NCBI RefSeq assembly: GCF_011044995.1
Contig: NZ_JAAKZW010000036.1
Coordinates: forward strand, 1-43,937
DNA length: 43,937 bases
Direction of reading: 5' to 3'
Source of the DNA: Streptomyces mesophilus
GTDB lineage: Bacteria; Actinomycetota; Actinomycetes; Streptomycetales; Streptomycetaceae
The translations under genes and the position numbers were made by a program. The notes beneath the pieces are model-generated. The model did not search any database. It was not told where the DNA came from and was given only the letters and a program-made list of their open reading frames with translations. Shown piece after piece: positions 30,291-38,563 of the stretch; within the stretch, counting starts at the first letter, position 1; each line of letters opens with the position of its first letter.

Positions 30291-30346
30291 TACTCCCCAG
30301 CCCCTTCGTCGTACATACGCAGCAGGAATGTCAGCGGAACAGTCAT
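30290..30346 (-). CDS. Possible 18-codon ORF linking prmC to sua5
   Basis: This minute frame (MTVPLTFLLRMYDEGAGE) exactly fills the gap between prmC and sua5. Its ATG shares one base with the prmC stop (TGATG) and its TAA shares one base with the sua5 ATG (TAATG). It could keep ribosomes moving across the gap and couple the two genes. It also contains the sua5 ribosome site (GGGGAGTA). Coding function is unproven; the arrangement could be chance. Confidence 0.35.
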   Translation of the reverse strand: MTVPLTFLLRMYDEGAGE

Positions 30347-31191
30347 CACGGCATCGCCTTGCGGGCGGTGGCGAAGCGAGGCCGGTTGTTGAGGTCGGGG
30401 TGGTCGGCCGCGTCCGCCCAGCCCCGCTCCTCGGTGAAGATCCACGGCACCTGGCCGCCCTGGGTGTCGGCGTGCTCGATCACGACGACACCGCCCGGGC
30501 GCAGGAGCCGGTGTGCGGTGCGCTCGATCCCGCGGATCAGGTCGAGACCGTCCTCGCCGGAGAAGAGCGCGAGTTCGGGATCGTAGTCCCGTGCCTCGGG
30601 CGCCACATACTCCCATTCGGTGAGCGGGATGTACGGCGGGTTGGAGATCACCAGATCGACCTGGCCGTCGAGGTCCGTGAAGGCGTCACGGGCGTCGCCC
30701 TGGCGCAGGTCGACCCGGGAGCCCTCGACGTTCTTACGGGTCCACACGAGCGCGTCCTCGGACAGTTCGACCGCGTGCACGCGCGAGCGCGGCACCTCCT
30801 GCGCGAGGGCGAGCGCGATGGCGCCCGACCCGGTGCACAGGTCCACGATCAGCGGCTCGACCACATCCATCGCGCGCACCGCGTCTATGGCCCAGCCGAC
30901 CACGGACTCGGTCTCGGGGCGCGGCACGAACACCCCTGGCCCGACCTGCAGTTCGAGGTAGCGGAAGAAGGCGCGGCCGGTGATGTGCTGCAGCGGTTCG
31001 CGGGCCTCGCGCCGGGAGATGACCTCCCAGTAGCGCGCGTCGAAGTCGCCGTCCTTGACGTTGTGCAGCTCTCCGCGCTTGACGCCGTGTACATACGCGG
31101 CGAGCTCTTCCGCGTCGAAGCGCGGCGAGGGCACACCGGCGTCGGCCAGCCGCTGGGTGGCCTGGGCCACCTCGGCGAGCAGAAGGTTCAC
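30346..31191 (-). CDS. prmC: Peptide chain release factor N5-glutamine methyltransferase
   Basis: A 281-residue SAM-dependent enzyme that methylates the Gln of the GGQ motif in release factors. The N-terminal helical domain ends near residue 75. The Rossmann domain has LIVDLCTGSGAIALAL near 113 and the catalytic NPPY motif in DLVISNPPYIPL near 185. GTG 31191 has GGAAGGA upstream. It lies 90 bp after prfA, its substrate gene, a conserved bacterial pairing. Confidence 0.95.
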   Translation of the reverse strand: MNLLLAEVAQATQRLADAGVPSPRFDAEELAAYVHGVKRGELHNVKDGDFDARYWEVISRREAREPLQHITGRAFFRYLELQVGPGVFVPRPETESVVGWAIDAVRAMDVVEPLIVDLCTGSGAIALALAQEVPRSRVHAVELSEDALVWTRKNVEGSRVDLRQGDARDAFTDLDGQVDLVISNPPYIPLTEWEYVAPEARDYDPELALFSGEDGLDLIRGIERTAHRLLRPGGVVVIEHADTQGGQVPWIFTEERGWADAADHPDLNNRPRFATARKAMP

Positions 31192-31281
31192 GCGCCGTCC
31201 TTCCTGGGATTCACAGCCGTATCGCGAAAGCCGTATGAGCCGTATGCCTGGTCTGATCCGTCTGCCTGGTCCGTCGTCGCG

Positions 31282-32361
31282 TTACGAGGCGTCGGCCAGC
31301 TTGGCCGCAGCGTCCGCGTCGACACAGGCCTGGATCATCGCGTCGAGGTCTCCGTCGAGCACCTGGTCCAGGTTGTACGCCTTGAAGCCCACGCGATGGT
31401 CGGAGATCCGGTTCTCCGGGAAGTTGTACGTACGGATCTTCTCGGAGCGGTCCACGGTGCGGACCTGGCTGCGGCGGGCGTCCGCCGCCTTGGACTCGGC
31501 CTCCTCCTGCGCGGCGGCGAGCAGCCTGGAGCGCAGGATACGCATGGCCTGCTCCTTGTTCTGGAGCTGGCTCTTCTCGTTCTGGCAGGAAGCGACCACG
31601 CCGGTGGGGACGTGCGTGATGCGGACGGCGGAGTCGGTGGTGTTGACGGACTGGCCGCCGGGGCCCGACGAGCGGTACACGTCGATCCGCAGATCGTTCA
31701 TGTTGATCTCGACGTCGACCTCCTCGGCCTCGGGCGTGACGAGCACACCGGCCGCGGAGGTGTGGATACGGCCCTGGGACTCGGTCGCGGGCACGCGCTG
31801 CACGCGATGCACCCCGCCCTCGTACTTCAGCCGCGCCCAGACGCCCTGGCCGGGCTCGGTCGCCCCGTTGCCGCCCTTGGTCTTCACCGCGACCTGGACG
31901 TCCTTGTAGCCGCCGAGCTCGGACTCCGTGGAGTCGATGATCTCGGTCTTCCAGCCCACGCGCTCCGCGTACCGCAGATACATGCGCAGGAGATCGCCGG
32001 CGAACAGCGCGGACTCGTCGCCGCCCGCACCGGCCTTGATCTCCAGGAGTACGTCCTTGTCGTCGGACGGGTCGCGCGGGACCAGGAGAAGGCGCAGCTT
32101 CTCGGTGGTCTCCTCGCGCTGGTGCGTCAGGTCCTTGACCTCGGCCACGAAGTCCGGGTCGTCGGCCGCGTACTCCTTCGCGGTCTCGATGTCCTCGCCC
32201 AGCTGCTTCCAGGAGCGGCACGTCGCGACGATCGGCGTCAGTTCGGCGTAGCGCTTGTTGAGCTTGCGCGCGTTGGCCTGGTCCGCGTGCACCGACGGGT
32301 CGGCGAGCTTCTTCTCCAGATCGGCGTGCTCGCCGATGAGGTCCTCGACCGCCTCGAACAT
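31282..32361 (-). CDS. prfA: Peptide chain release factor 1
   Basis: A 359-residue factor that ends translation at UAA and UAG. The GGQ loop is in [20 protein letters not shown] near residue 230, the site for PrmC methylation. The N-terminal coiled domain and the C-terminal [15 protein letters not shown] segment are typical. ATG 32361 is preceded by CAGGAG. A terminator behind rpmE lies only about 40 bp upstream, so prfA needs read-through or its own promoter. Confidence 0.97.
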   Translation of the reverse strand: MFEAVEDLIGEHADLEKKLADPSVHADQANARKLNKRYAELTPIVATCRSWKQLGEDIETAKEYAADDPDFVAEVKDLTHQREETTEKLRLLLVPRDPSDDKDVLLEIKAGAGGDESALFAGDLLRMYLRYAERVGWKTEIIDSTESELGGYKDVQVAVKTKGGNGATEPGQGVWARLKYEGGVHRVQRVPATESQGRIHTSAAGVLVTPEAEEVDVEINMNDLRIDVYRSSGPGGQSVNTTDSAVRITHVPTGVVASCQNEKSQLQNKEQAMRILRSRLLAAAQEEAESKAADARRSQVRTVDRSEKIRTYNFPENRISDHRVGFKAYNLDQVLDGDLDAMIQACVDADAAAKLADAS

Positions 32362-32402
32362 CTCCGGGCTCCTGTTTTCGTGCGGAAAGTGGGCTGAGCG
32401 AG

Positions 32403-32453
32403 AAAAACGCCGGCCCCGGTCGCCCCCACGAGGGGCGCGACCGAGGACCGGCG
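32403..32453 (-). terminator. Intrinsic terminator behind rpmE
   Basis: A long GC-rich hairpin whose outer arms are 32408-32413 and 32448-32453, with further pairing inside. On the minus strand it is followed at once by TTTTT (32403-32407), a classical rho-independent layout. It begins 10 bp after the rpmE stop. Confidence 0.85.
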
Positions 32454-32463
32454 CTGGGGCTCG

Positions 32464-32688
32464 CTACTTCTGGGCGGAGCCGGCAGCCTTGCCGAAGCGG
32501 GCCTCGAAGCGGGCCACACGGCCACCGGTGTCGAGGATCTTCTGCTTGCCCGTGTAGAACGGGTGGCACTCGGAGCAGACCTCGGCACGGATGGTGCCCG
32601 ACGAGATCGTGCTGTGCGTGGTGAACGACGCGCCACAGGTGCAGCTGACCTGGGTCTCGACGTACTCGGGGTGGATGTCGCGCTTCAA
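32464..32688 (-). CDS. rpmE: 50S ribosomal protein L31, zinc-binding form
   Basis: A 74-residue ribosomal protein. Four cysteines (SCTCGA near residues 15-18 and VCSECHP near 37-41) form the zinc site of the C+ type L31, unlike the zinc-free paralogue used under zinc shortage. The start is TTG 32688 (xKRDIHPEY), with GGAG 6 bases before it. It is followed by an intrinsic terminator and preceded by a sigma-R type promoter. Confidence 0.95.
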   Translation of the reverse strand: MKRDIHPEYVETQVSCTCGASFTTHSTISSGTIRAEVCSECHPFYTGKQKILDTGGRVARFEARFGKAAGSAQK

Positions 32689-32792
32689 GGGTGTCTCCTA
32701 GTTTCGGGAGGGCACCGGGTCGCAGACGCGGGATGCGGGTGCGTGAACCGGGGCCGACGTACCAGTTTGCCAGGACTGGCCGTATCTCCCAA

Positions 32793-32819
32793 AACCGGGG
32801 CGGGGGCCCAGGTATTCCC
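32793..32819 (-). promoter_or_regulatory. Sigma-R type promoter of rpmE
   Basis: On the minus strand GGGAAT (32814-32819) is followed by exactly 18 bases and GTT (32793-32795), the published consensus for the disulfide-stress sigma factor SigR (GGGAAT-N18-GTT). Transcription would begin about 95 bases before the TTG start. rpmE is, to my knowledge, a reported SigR target in S. coelicolor. Confidence 0.75.
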
Positions 32820-32847
32820 GGGAGCGTTTTGGCTGGTCAGCAGGCTG

Positions 32848-33981
32848 TCAGTTGCTGTTCACGTAGCTGCCCGCATCGCCCTTGTCGCCGGCCGAGTCCT
32901 TGGTGGCCGCGGCGGGGATGGGCTGGTCGGCCTTGAGCGCGTCCCAGACCATCCGGGACTGCTTCTCGAGCGGCACCACACGGTTCGGGTCGGCCGGGTC
33001 GTAGATCACCGGCATCGTGACCATGTGCATGCCCTTGGCGTCGATCGTCTTCAGCCCGTTGGCGAAGCCGATCAGACGGTTCACCGAGTCGAGGTCGGAG
33101 TCGACGGTGGTGGACTTGGTGGCGGTGTCCGCGAGGTCGTACAGCTTCTTGGGGCTGGAGAACACCCCGACGTCCTTGATCTGGTTGATCAGGGCCTTGA
33201 TGAAGGCCTGCTGCAGCTGTATTCGGCCCAGGTCTCCGCCGTCGCCGACGGCATGCCGGGTGCGGACCAGGCCGAGCGCCTGCTCGCCGTTGAGCGTGTG
33301 CGCGCCGGCGGGGAGGTTCAGATGGCTGTCGGGGTCGGATATCGCCTTGGTCGTGGTGATGTCCACGCCGCCGAGGGTGTTGATCAGCTTCTTGAAGCCG
33401 GAGAAGTCGACCTCGACGTAGTGGTCCATGCGGATGCCCGACATGGACTCCACGGTCTTCACGGCGCAGGCCGGGCCGCCGACCGAGTACGACTCGTTGA
33501 ACATCTTGCGCCGGCCGCCGGGGTCGGTGCCGCCGTTGTCCGTCGTGCACGCGGGCCGGGTGACGAGGGTGTCCCTGGGGATGGAGACGATGCTCGCCTT
33601 TTTGTGGCCCTCGTACACGTGCAGGATCATCGCCGTGTCCGAACGGGCGCTCTCGCCGTCGCCGCCGCCGTACTTCGCATTGTCACCGGCGCGGGAGTCC
33701 GAGCCGAGGACGAGGATGTCCATCGAGCCGTTGTCGACGTCCTCGGGGCGGTCGGTGCCGAGCGCCGCATTGATGTCGACGCCGTGCAGATTCCCGTTGA
33801 ACTTGTAGTAGAGGTAGCCGAGCCCGGCGCCGCCGAGCACGACGACGCCCGCCGCGGTCCAGGCCGTGATCACCATGGTCTTGCGGCGGGTACTGCGGGG
33901 CTTGCGCCGACGCCCCTTGGCGCCGCGTCGGCCGCTGGCCGGTCCGGCGTTCTCGGGGGTGGTGTCGCTCGCGTCGGGCAT
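32848..33981 (-). CDS. LytR-CpsA-Psr (LCP) family cell-wall ligase
   Basis: A 377-residue membrane-anchored protein. A cytoplasmic tail rich in Arg and Lys (residues 15-35) precedes one membrane helix (about 36-58). The extracellular LCP domain has MDILVLGSDSRAG near 85, SDTAMILHVYEGHKKASIVSIPRDTLV (in parts) with the conserved Arg-Asp, and a later LGLVRTRH. These enzymes transfer undecaprenyl-linked polymers to peptidoglycan. The start is ATG 33981 with GAGGAG just upstream. An ECF-type promoter precedes it. It may use the lipid-linked polymer started by the MraY/WecA-like enzyme in this window (inference). Confidence 0.92.
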   Translation of the reverse strand: MPDASDTTPENAGPASGRRGAKGRRRKPRSTRRKTMVITAWTAAGVVVLGGAGLGYLYYKFNGNLHGVDINAALGTDRPEDVDNGSMDILVLGSDSRAGDNAKYGGGDGESARSDTAMILHVYEGHKKASIVSIPRDTLVTRPACTTDNGGTDPGGRRKMFNESYSVGGPACAVKTVESMSGIRMDHYVEVDFSGFKKLINTLGGVDITTTKAISDPDSHLNLPAGAHTLNGEQALGLVRTRHAVGDGGDLGRIQLQQAFIKALINQIKDVGVFSSPKKLYDLADTATKSTTVDSDLDSVNRLIGFANGLKTIDAKGMHMVTMPVIYDPADPNRVVPLEKQSRMVWDALKADQPIPAAATKDSAGDKGDAGSYVNSN

Positions 33982-34010
33982 GTGCTCCTCAGTCCTCGGT
34001 CCGCCATTTG

Positions 34011-34039
34011 TCAGACGTCGTGTCCGCAAAAAGGGTTGC
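34011..34039 (-). promoter_or_regulatory. ECF sigma-factor type promoter of the LCP gene
   Basis: On the minus strand GCAACC (34034-34039) and CGTCTGA (34011-34017) give AAC-N17-CGTC, the usual ECF arrangement and close to the sigma-E cell-envelope stress consensus of Streptomyces. The expected transcription start is about 25 bases before the ATG at 33981. Confidence 0.6.
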
Positions 34040-34262
34040 ACAGGGTCATAAGAGGTTCTTAAGAGCGAGCCGTGAACGGGCTGTGCCAGGGCTCAGGACC
34101 GAGTTCCCACATCCCCGTCGGGAAAACCCGCGTTCACCTGCTATTTCATCCAGTTTCCCACACTCGGCCGAAAGGACTAGCGGGGGCGAATTCTGTGGTG
34201 AAGGTCTCGCGGTGTGACCTCCCCGTGACCGCCGCGAAGGACCGAAGTCCCGCCCGCACGCA

Positions 34263-34303
34263 CACCGGCGCCCCCGCCACAAGTCGTGACGGGGGCGCCG
34301 GTG
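34263..34303 (-). terminator. Hairpin terminator of the secreted protease gene
   Basis: A perfect 14-bp stem (34263-34276 with 34290-34303) with a short inner CAC/GTG pairing, located 36 bp past the stop at 34340. Confidence 0.85.
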
Positions 34304-34339
34304 GACGTGCCGTGTGCCGTGCGTTCCGTGGCCTGAATG

Positions 34340-36064
34340 TCAGGCGACGGTGTACATCGAGCCCCAGCCGCTGTTGAGCTTCACCGACGGGGCGAAGATC
34401 TCCGTGGTGGCCTTTCCGGTGCCCTTCAGGAGGTACATCGTGCCGCTGGTCGAGCGGGCGACGAGGTCGGCCTTGCCGTCCCCGTTCACATCGCCGGGGG
34501 TGACGAGCAGGTTGTACGCCGCCCAGTTGGAGCGCACCTTCACGGGCGCCTCGAACGGAGCGGTGGACTTGCCGGTGCCCTTGACCAGGTACAGGTCGTT
34601 GGTGCCACCGCGCCGGACCAGCAGGTCGGACTTGCCGTCGTTGGTGTAATCACCGTTGCCGCGGACCTGGTTGTACACCTGGTAGCCCGTGGCCGCCTTC
34701 GTCGCCGTGGCGAACGTGCCGTTGCCGAAGCTCGGGTACACCATCAGGTCACCGGTGGACGTCACGGCGACGATGTCGCCCTTGCCGTCGCCGTTCACAT
34801 CGCCAGGAGCGGCGAAGGCCCGCACCGTCTTCCAGCTGCTGAAGATCTTCGTCTTCGCATACGTGGAGCTGCTGACCGAGCGGTGCAGCCAGTAGACGTT
34901 GCCCGTCGACGCCTCACGCGCGATCAGGTCCTCGTAGCCGTCCCGGTTCAGGTCCGTCTGCACGATGAAGTTGTACGCGCTGTACGAGCCCGGGAAGGTC
35001 TTGCGCGCGGCGAGCGACTCACCGAGCGAGGTGTAGGTGTAGCCGGTGCTGCCCGTGGTGCGGGCGAAGAGGTCGGCCTTCGTGTCCCGGCTGAAGTTGG
35101 TGTCGTTGATGCGCGGCTGGATGGCCGGACTGTACGTGGAGACCTTGGTGTAGGCGTCGTACGTGCCCCCGAAGTTGCACAGATCCGTAGCGGTGGCCAC
35201 ACCCCAGGAGGTGATGCCGATGATGCGGCCGCTGACGATCATGGGGCTGCCCGAATCGCCCGGGCAGGTCGCCTTGCCCGTCGCGTCGTCGTTCGTGCCG
35301 CCTTCACCGGCGCAGATCATGTGGCCGGCCTTGTACGCGCCCGGCTGGTTGATCGCCGTGTCGAGGTTCTGCGAGCACTCCGCGTCGGACCGCAGGGGCT
35401 GGTTCACCTGCTGGAGGACATCCGCGAGCTGCGCGGTGTCCGCGTCCGATGAGGTCAGCCCCCACCCGTAGGTGGTCGCGGAGGTACCGGCGGCATAGCG
35501 GGCCGTGTCGCCGTACGAGGCGGGCTGGGCCGGCTTGTACGGGAGCGGCTTCGACAGCGTCAGGACCGCGACGTCGTTGTCGATCGTGGAGTGGTTGTAC
35601 GAGCCCGCGCGGTACACACGGGAGACGTTGACCGCCGTGCCTTCGGCGTTGTCCGGGCCACCGACGAGCTTCGCCGTGCCGGCGAGGACCAGGCCGCGGT
35701 TCGCGTAGTCCAGGAGGCTGCCGTTGTCGTCGGTGACGCAGTGGGCGGCCGTGAGCACCTTGTTCGGAGCGATGAGGGTGCCACCGCAGGTGAAGTAGAG
35801 GTACCCGTCGTTGTCCCACTCGAAGAGCAGCTGCACCATCCAGGGCGCGTTGCTGAACGAAGTCGGGCTACCGCCGATGATCTTCGTGGACGCCGTGGCG
35901 GTCTTGACCACCTCCGTGCCCTTGGGCGGCAGGAACTTCGGCCCGCCTTCCTCGGCCTGAGCAGTAAGGGCCAGACCTCCCCCGAGCAGAGCCAGAGCCG
36001 CGACACCCGCGGATATGAGTCTGCGCATCTTCTTCACTGGTCTGCCGTGACGCGACATACGCAC
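34340..36064 (-). CDS. Secreted trypsin-like serine protease with FG-GAP/VCBS repeats
   Basis: A 574-residue exported protein. The signal peptide has a basic start, a core of Leu/Ala/Gly and probable cleavage after TAQA. A propeptide ends before IIGG. The S1 domain has catalytic His108 (TAAHC), Asp in IDNDVAVLTL and Ser in CPGDSGSP, so all three residues are present. The C-terminal half holds FG-GAP-type repeats with calcium-binding motifs (DLNRDGYEDL, DVNGDGKGD, DYTNDGKSDLL, DVNGDGKADL), likely for surface or substrate binding. Start GTG 36064 is favoured by GCAGGAG 6 bases before it; ATG 36058 and ATG 36028 are in frame. Confidence 0.9.
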   Translation of the reverse strand: MRMSRHGRPVKKMRRLISAGVAALALLGGGLALTAQAEEGGPKFLPPKGTEVVKTATASTKIIGGSPTSFSNAPWMVQLLFEWDNDGYLYFTCGGTLIAPNKVLTAAHCVTDDNGSLLDYANRGLVLAGTAKLVGGPDNAEGTAVNVSRVYRAGSYNHSTIDNDVAVLTLSKPLPYKPAQPASYGDTARYAAGTSATTYGWGLTSSDADTAQLADVLQQVNQPLRSDAECSQNLDTAINQPGAYKAGHMICAGEGGTNDDATGKATCPGDSGSPMIVSGRIIGITSWGVATATDLCNFGGTYDAYTKVSTYSPAIQPRINDTNFSRDTKADLFARTTGSTGYTYTSLGESLAARKTFPGSYSAYNFIVQTDLNRDGYEDLIAREASTGNVYWLHRSVSSSTYAKTKIFSSWKTVRAFAAPGDVNGDGKGDIVAVTSTGDLMVYPSFGNGTFATATKAATGYQVYNQVRGNGDYTNDGKSDLLVRRGGTNDLYLVKGTGKSTAPFEAPVKVRSNWAAYNLLVTPGDVNGDGKADLVARSTSGTMYLLKGTGKATTEIFAPSVKLNSGWGSMYTVA

Positions 36065-36129
36065 GCAATTCTCCTGCAATTCAAGGGATTTCAGAGAGTG
36101 CCGCGTGGGGGGATAGGAACGGCTGACCG

Positions 36130-36158
36130 ATATTACATGCAGAAATCCGCCCCGTCAC
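36130..36158 (-). promoter_or_regulatory. Candidate promoter of the protease gene, embedded in the rho terminator
   Basis: On the minus strand GTGACG (36153-36158), 17 bases and TAATAT (36130-36135). The -35 box lies inside the stem of the rho terminator. Confidence 0.5.
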
Positions 36159-36179
36159 TCGAGTGACGGGGCGGATTTC
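36142..36179 (-). terminator. Terminator of rho
   Basis: A perfect 38-bp palindrome made of two adjoining 19-base arms (36142-36160 and 36161-36179). It starts 33 bp after the rho stop and is one of the strongest hairpins in the window. Confidence 0.9.
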
Positions 36180-36212
36180 CGGGGCAGTTGGGACTTCTGA
36201 CGTCAGAAGGCG

Positions 36213-38189
36213 TCAGTCGTTGTTGCCGTTGCCCATGCCCGGGGTCGTCTTCTGGATCTGGAGCAGGAACTCCGCGTTGGACTTCGTCTGCTTCATCTTG
36301 TCCAGGAGCAGCTCGATCGCCTGCTGCTGGTCGAGCGCGTGCAGCACCCGGCGCAGCTTCCAGACGACACCCAACTCGTCGGGGCTCATGAGGATTTCTT
36401 CCTTACGGGTACCGGACGCGTCCACGTCCACCGCCGGGAAGATGCGCTTGTCCGCGAGCTTGCGGTCGAGCTTGAGCTCCATGTTGCCGGTGCCCTTGAA
36501 CTCCTCGAAGATCACCTCGTCCATGCGGGACCCGGTGTCCACCAGAGCGGTGGCGAGGATGGTCAGCGAGCCGCCGTCCTCGATGTTGCGGGCCGCACCG
36601 AAGAAGCGCTTCGGCGGGTACAGGGCGGTCGAGTCGACACCACCGGACAGGATGCGGCCGGAGGCCGGCGCCGCCAGGTTGTACGCACGGCCCAGACGCG
36701 TGATCGAGTCGAGCAGCACGACGACGTCGTGGCCCAGCTCGACGAGGCGCTTGGCGCGCTCGATGGCGAGCTCCGCGACCGTGGTGTGGTCCTCGGCCGG
36801 ACGGTCGAAGGTCGAGGAGATGACCTCGCCCTTGACCGAGCGCTGCATGTCCGTGACCTCTTCCGGACGCTCGTCGACCAGGACGACCATCAGGTGGCAC
36901 TCGGGGTTGTTGACGGTGATCGCGTTGGCGACCGCCTGCAGGATCATGGTCTTACCGGTCTTCGGGGGGGCCACGATCAGACCGCGCTGGCCCTTACCGA
37001 TCGGCGACACGAGGTCGATGATGCGGGTGGTCAGAACGCCCGGGTCCGTCTCCAGACGGAGGCGGTCCTGCGGGTACAGCGGGGTGAGCTTGTTGAACTC
37101 CGGGCGGCCGCGGCCCGATTCGGGCGCCATGCCGTTCACGGAGTCGAGACGCACGAGCGCGTTGAACTTCTCGCGGCGCTCGCCTTCCTTCGGCTGGCGC
37201 ACCGCACCGGTGACGTGATCACCCTTGCGCAGACCGTTCTTACGGACCTGGGCGAGGGAGACGTAGACGTCGTTGGGACCCGGCAGGTAGCCCGACGTAC
37301 GGATGAAGGCGTAGTTGTCGAGGATGTCGAGGATGCCCGCGACGGGGATCAGGACATCGTCCTCGGAGACCTGGACGTCGGGGCTGCCCATCTCGTCACG
37401 GCCGCGACGCCCACGGCGGTCGCGGTAGCGGCCCCGGCGACCGCGGCGTCCGCCCTCGAAGTCGTCGTCGTCCTGCGGGCCGTTGTTGCGGTCCTGACGG
37501 TCCTGACGGTCCGGCCGGTCCTGTCGGTCCTGACGTCCGCCGCCCTGCTGACGCTGGCCCTGCTGCTTGCCGCCCTGCTCGTCGCGGCTGCGGTCGCGAC
37601 CGCGGTCGCGGTCACGGCGGTTGCCGCGCTCACGACGGCCCTCGGCGTTGTCCTCGCCCTTGGCCTCGGACTTCTCGCCGGCCTGCTCGGACTTCGCCTC
37701 GGTCTTGGTCTCGCCCTTGGCCTCGGCGGTCACGGTCTCGGGGCTGCCAGCGTCGGCGGTGGCACGACGGCGGCGGCGCTCGACGGGAGCGTCGTCGGAG
37801 GCCGGCTGACCCGGAATCTCGATCTGCTTGGGAGCGGAGGCCTCGACGGCCTTCTCCTCGGCGGCGGCCGGCTTGTCGGCGGCGGCCGCGTCCGTGCGGG
37901 CCTTGGAGGTCGCCCGGCGCTTCGGCTTGGACTCGGTGCTGGTGTCCCCCGACGCCTTCGCCGGGGCGGAGCCGCCGGCCTGAGCTTCCTTGATGACCTC
38001 GATCAGCTGGCTCTTGCGCATCCGCGCCGTGCCCCTGATCCCGAGGCCCGATGCGACCTGCTGCAGCTCGGCCAGCACCATGCCCTCGAGGCCGGTACCG
38101 CGGCGCCGCCGCGTGGTGGGCGCGGCAGAGGCGTCCGTGGCGGGCGCGGCGCTGTCACTCACGCCCATCAGATCGGTGGTGTCGCTCAC
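36213..38189 (-). CDS. rho: Transcription termination factor Rho
   Basis: A 658-residue hexameric RNA helicase, against about 420 in E. coli. A Rho_N/SAP-like domain (about 35-72, [21 protein letters not shown] in parts) is followed by roughly 200 residues of low-complexity insert. The insert is first Ala/Glu/Lys-rich and then Arg/Asp/Gln/Gly-rich, including a QDR repeat at 219-233. The OB-fold RNA-binding domain (about 280-350) and the RecA-like ATPase follow, with Walker A APPKTGKT near 402 and [15 protein letters not shown]. Long inserts are known in actinobacterial Rho and add RNA affinity. Own promoter candidate and terminator, so probably monocistronic. Confidence 0.97.
   Translation of the reverse strand: MSDTTDLMGVSDSAAPATDASAAPTTRRRRGTGLEGMVLAELQQVASGLGIRGTARMRKSQLIEVIKEAQAGGSAPAKASGDTSTESKPKRRATSKARTDAAAADKPAAAEEKAVEASAPKQIEIPGQPASDDAPVERRRRRATADAGSPETVTAEAKGETKTEAKSEQAGEKSEAKGEDNAEGRRERGNRRDRDRGRDRSRDEQGGKQQGQRQQGGGRQDRQDRPDRQDRQDRNNGPQDDDDFEGGRRGRRGRYRDRRGRRGRDEMGSPDVQVSEDDVLIPVAGILDILDNYAFIRTSGYLPGPNDVYVSLAQVRKNGLRKGDHVTGAVRQPKEGERREKFNALVRLDSVNGMAPESGRGRPEFNKLTPLYPQDRLRLETDPGVLTTRIIDLVSPIGKGQRGLIVAPPKTGKTMILQAVANAITVNNPECHLMVVLVDERPEEVTDMQRSVKGEVISSTFDRPAEDHTTVAELAIERAKRLVELGHDVVVLLDSITRLGRAYNLAAPASGRILSGGVDSTALYPPKRFFGAARNIEDGGSLTILATALVDTGSRMDEVIFEEFKGTGNMELKLDRKLADKRIFPAVDVDASGTRKEEILMSPDELGVVWKLRRVLHALDQQQAIELLLDKMKQTKSNAEFLLQIQKTTPGMGNGNND
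37490..37534. repeat. Five tandem 9-bp repeats inside rho
   Basis: Units of GGTCCTGAC with minor changes at 37490, 37499, 37508, 37517 and 37526. On the coding strand they give five QDR/PDR triplets in the disordered insert. Confidence 0.9.
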
Positions 38190-38563
38190 GAAGGGTCCTT
38201 CCCTGGAGCGGACGTCGGCCTGTCTGGCTCGGCGACCGGTTGTGCTGTCCGGCGGTGGTCCTCAGGTGCGGACCTGCCGGGGCGGTGGTCCCGCCTCAAG
38301 CGGCGGAAGAGTCTGTGGTGACGGCGATTCCCGAAGCTGTGCCACCCGTACGTGCTGTGTCACTGGGCTGGGTCACACCGGTTCCGGAGCGTGCTCGCCA
38401 AAGGTCAGTGCAATGCACAGAGCAGTTGGGGAAGCTCCCGGAAGAAGGGTTGTCCCGAGACGGGACAGGAAGCACCACGCCATTCGTACGTCGGGTGCAG
38501 ACTTGAGGTTAACACTACCGGATCCAACAAACATTCCCCCTCTCCTGCTCCGGCATACGTGTG
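38190..38563. other. Leader and promoter region of rho
   Basis: A 374-bp non-coding gap between thrB and rho. It holds a 7-bp hairpin TGTCCCG-AGA-CGGGACA (38451-38467) that would lie in the rho leader, and a promoter candidate at 38511-38537. The leader would be about 300 bases, long enough for Rho autoregulation, but I see no defined element. Confidence 0.6.
38511..38537 (-). promoter_or_regulatory. Candidate rho promoter
   Basis: On the minus strand there is a good -10 box TAGTGT (38512-38517) without a clear -35. The same stretch also reads GGAAT-N19-GTT, one base longer than the sigma-R spacing. Which of the two is used cannot be told. Confidence 0.35.

Larger units (their letters stand above)
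33982..34339. other. Intergenic region between the LCP gene and the secreted protease gene
   Basis: A 358-bp non-coding gap. It holds the ECF-type promoter of the LCP gene (34011-34039) and the terminator of the protease gene (34263-34303). No convincing small gene is seen. Confidence 0.7.

Noticed and set aside
29260..32397. Open frame of over 1000 codons on the plus strand opposite sua5, prmC and prfA
   Set aside because: Antisense to conserved genes, low-complexity translation, no ribosome site; caused by high GC.
34046..34282. Small open frames in the LCP-protease gap
   Set aside because: No ribosome site or coding pattern; one overlaps the terminator and the ECF promoter.
37490..37534. 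Short regular repeats that might suggest a CRISPR array
   Set aside because: Nine-bp units without spacers, inside the rho coding sequence and in frame.
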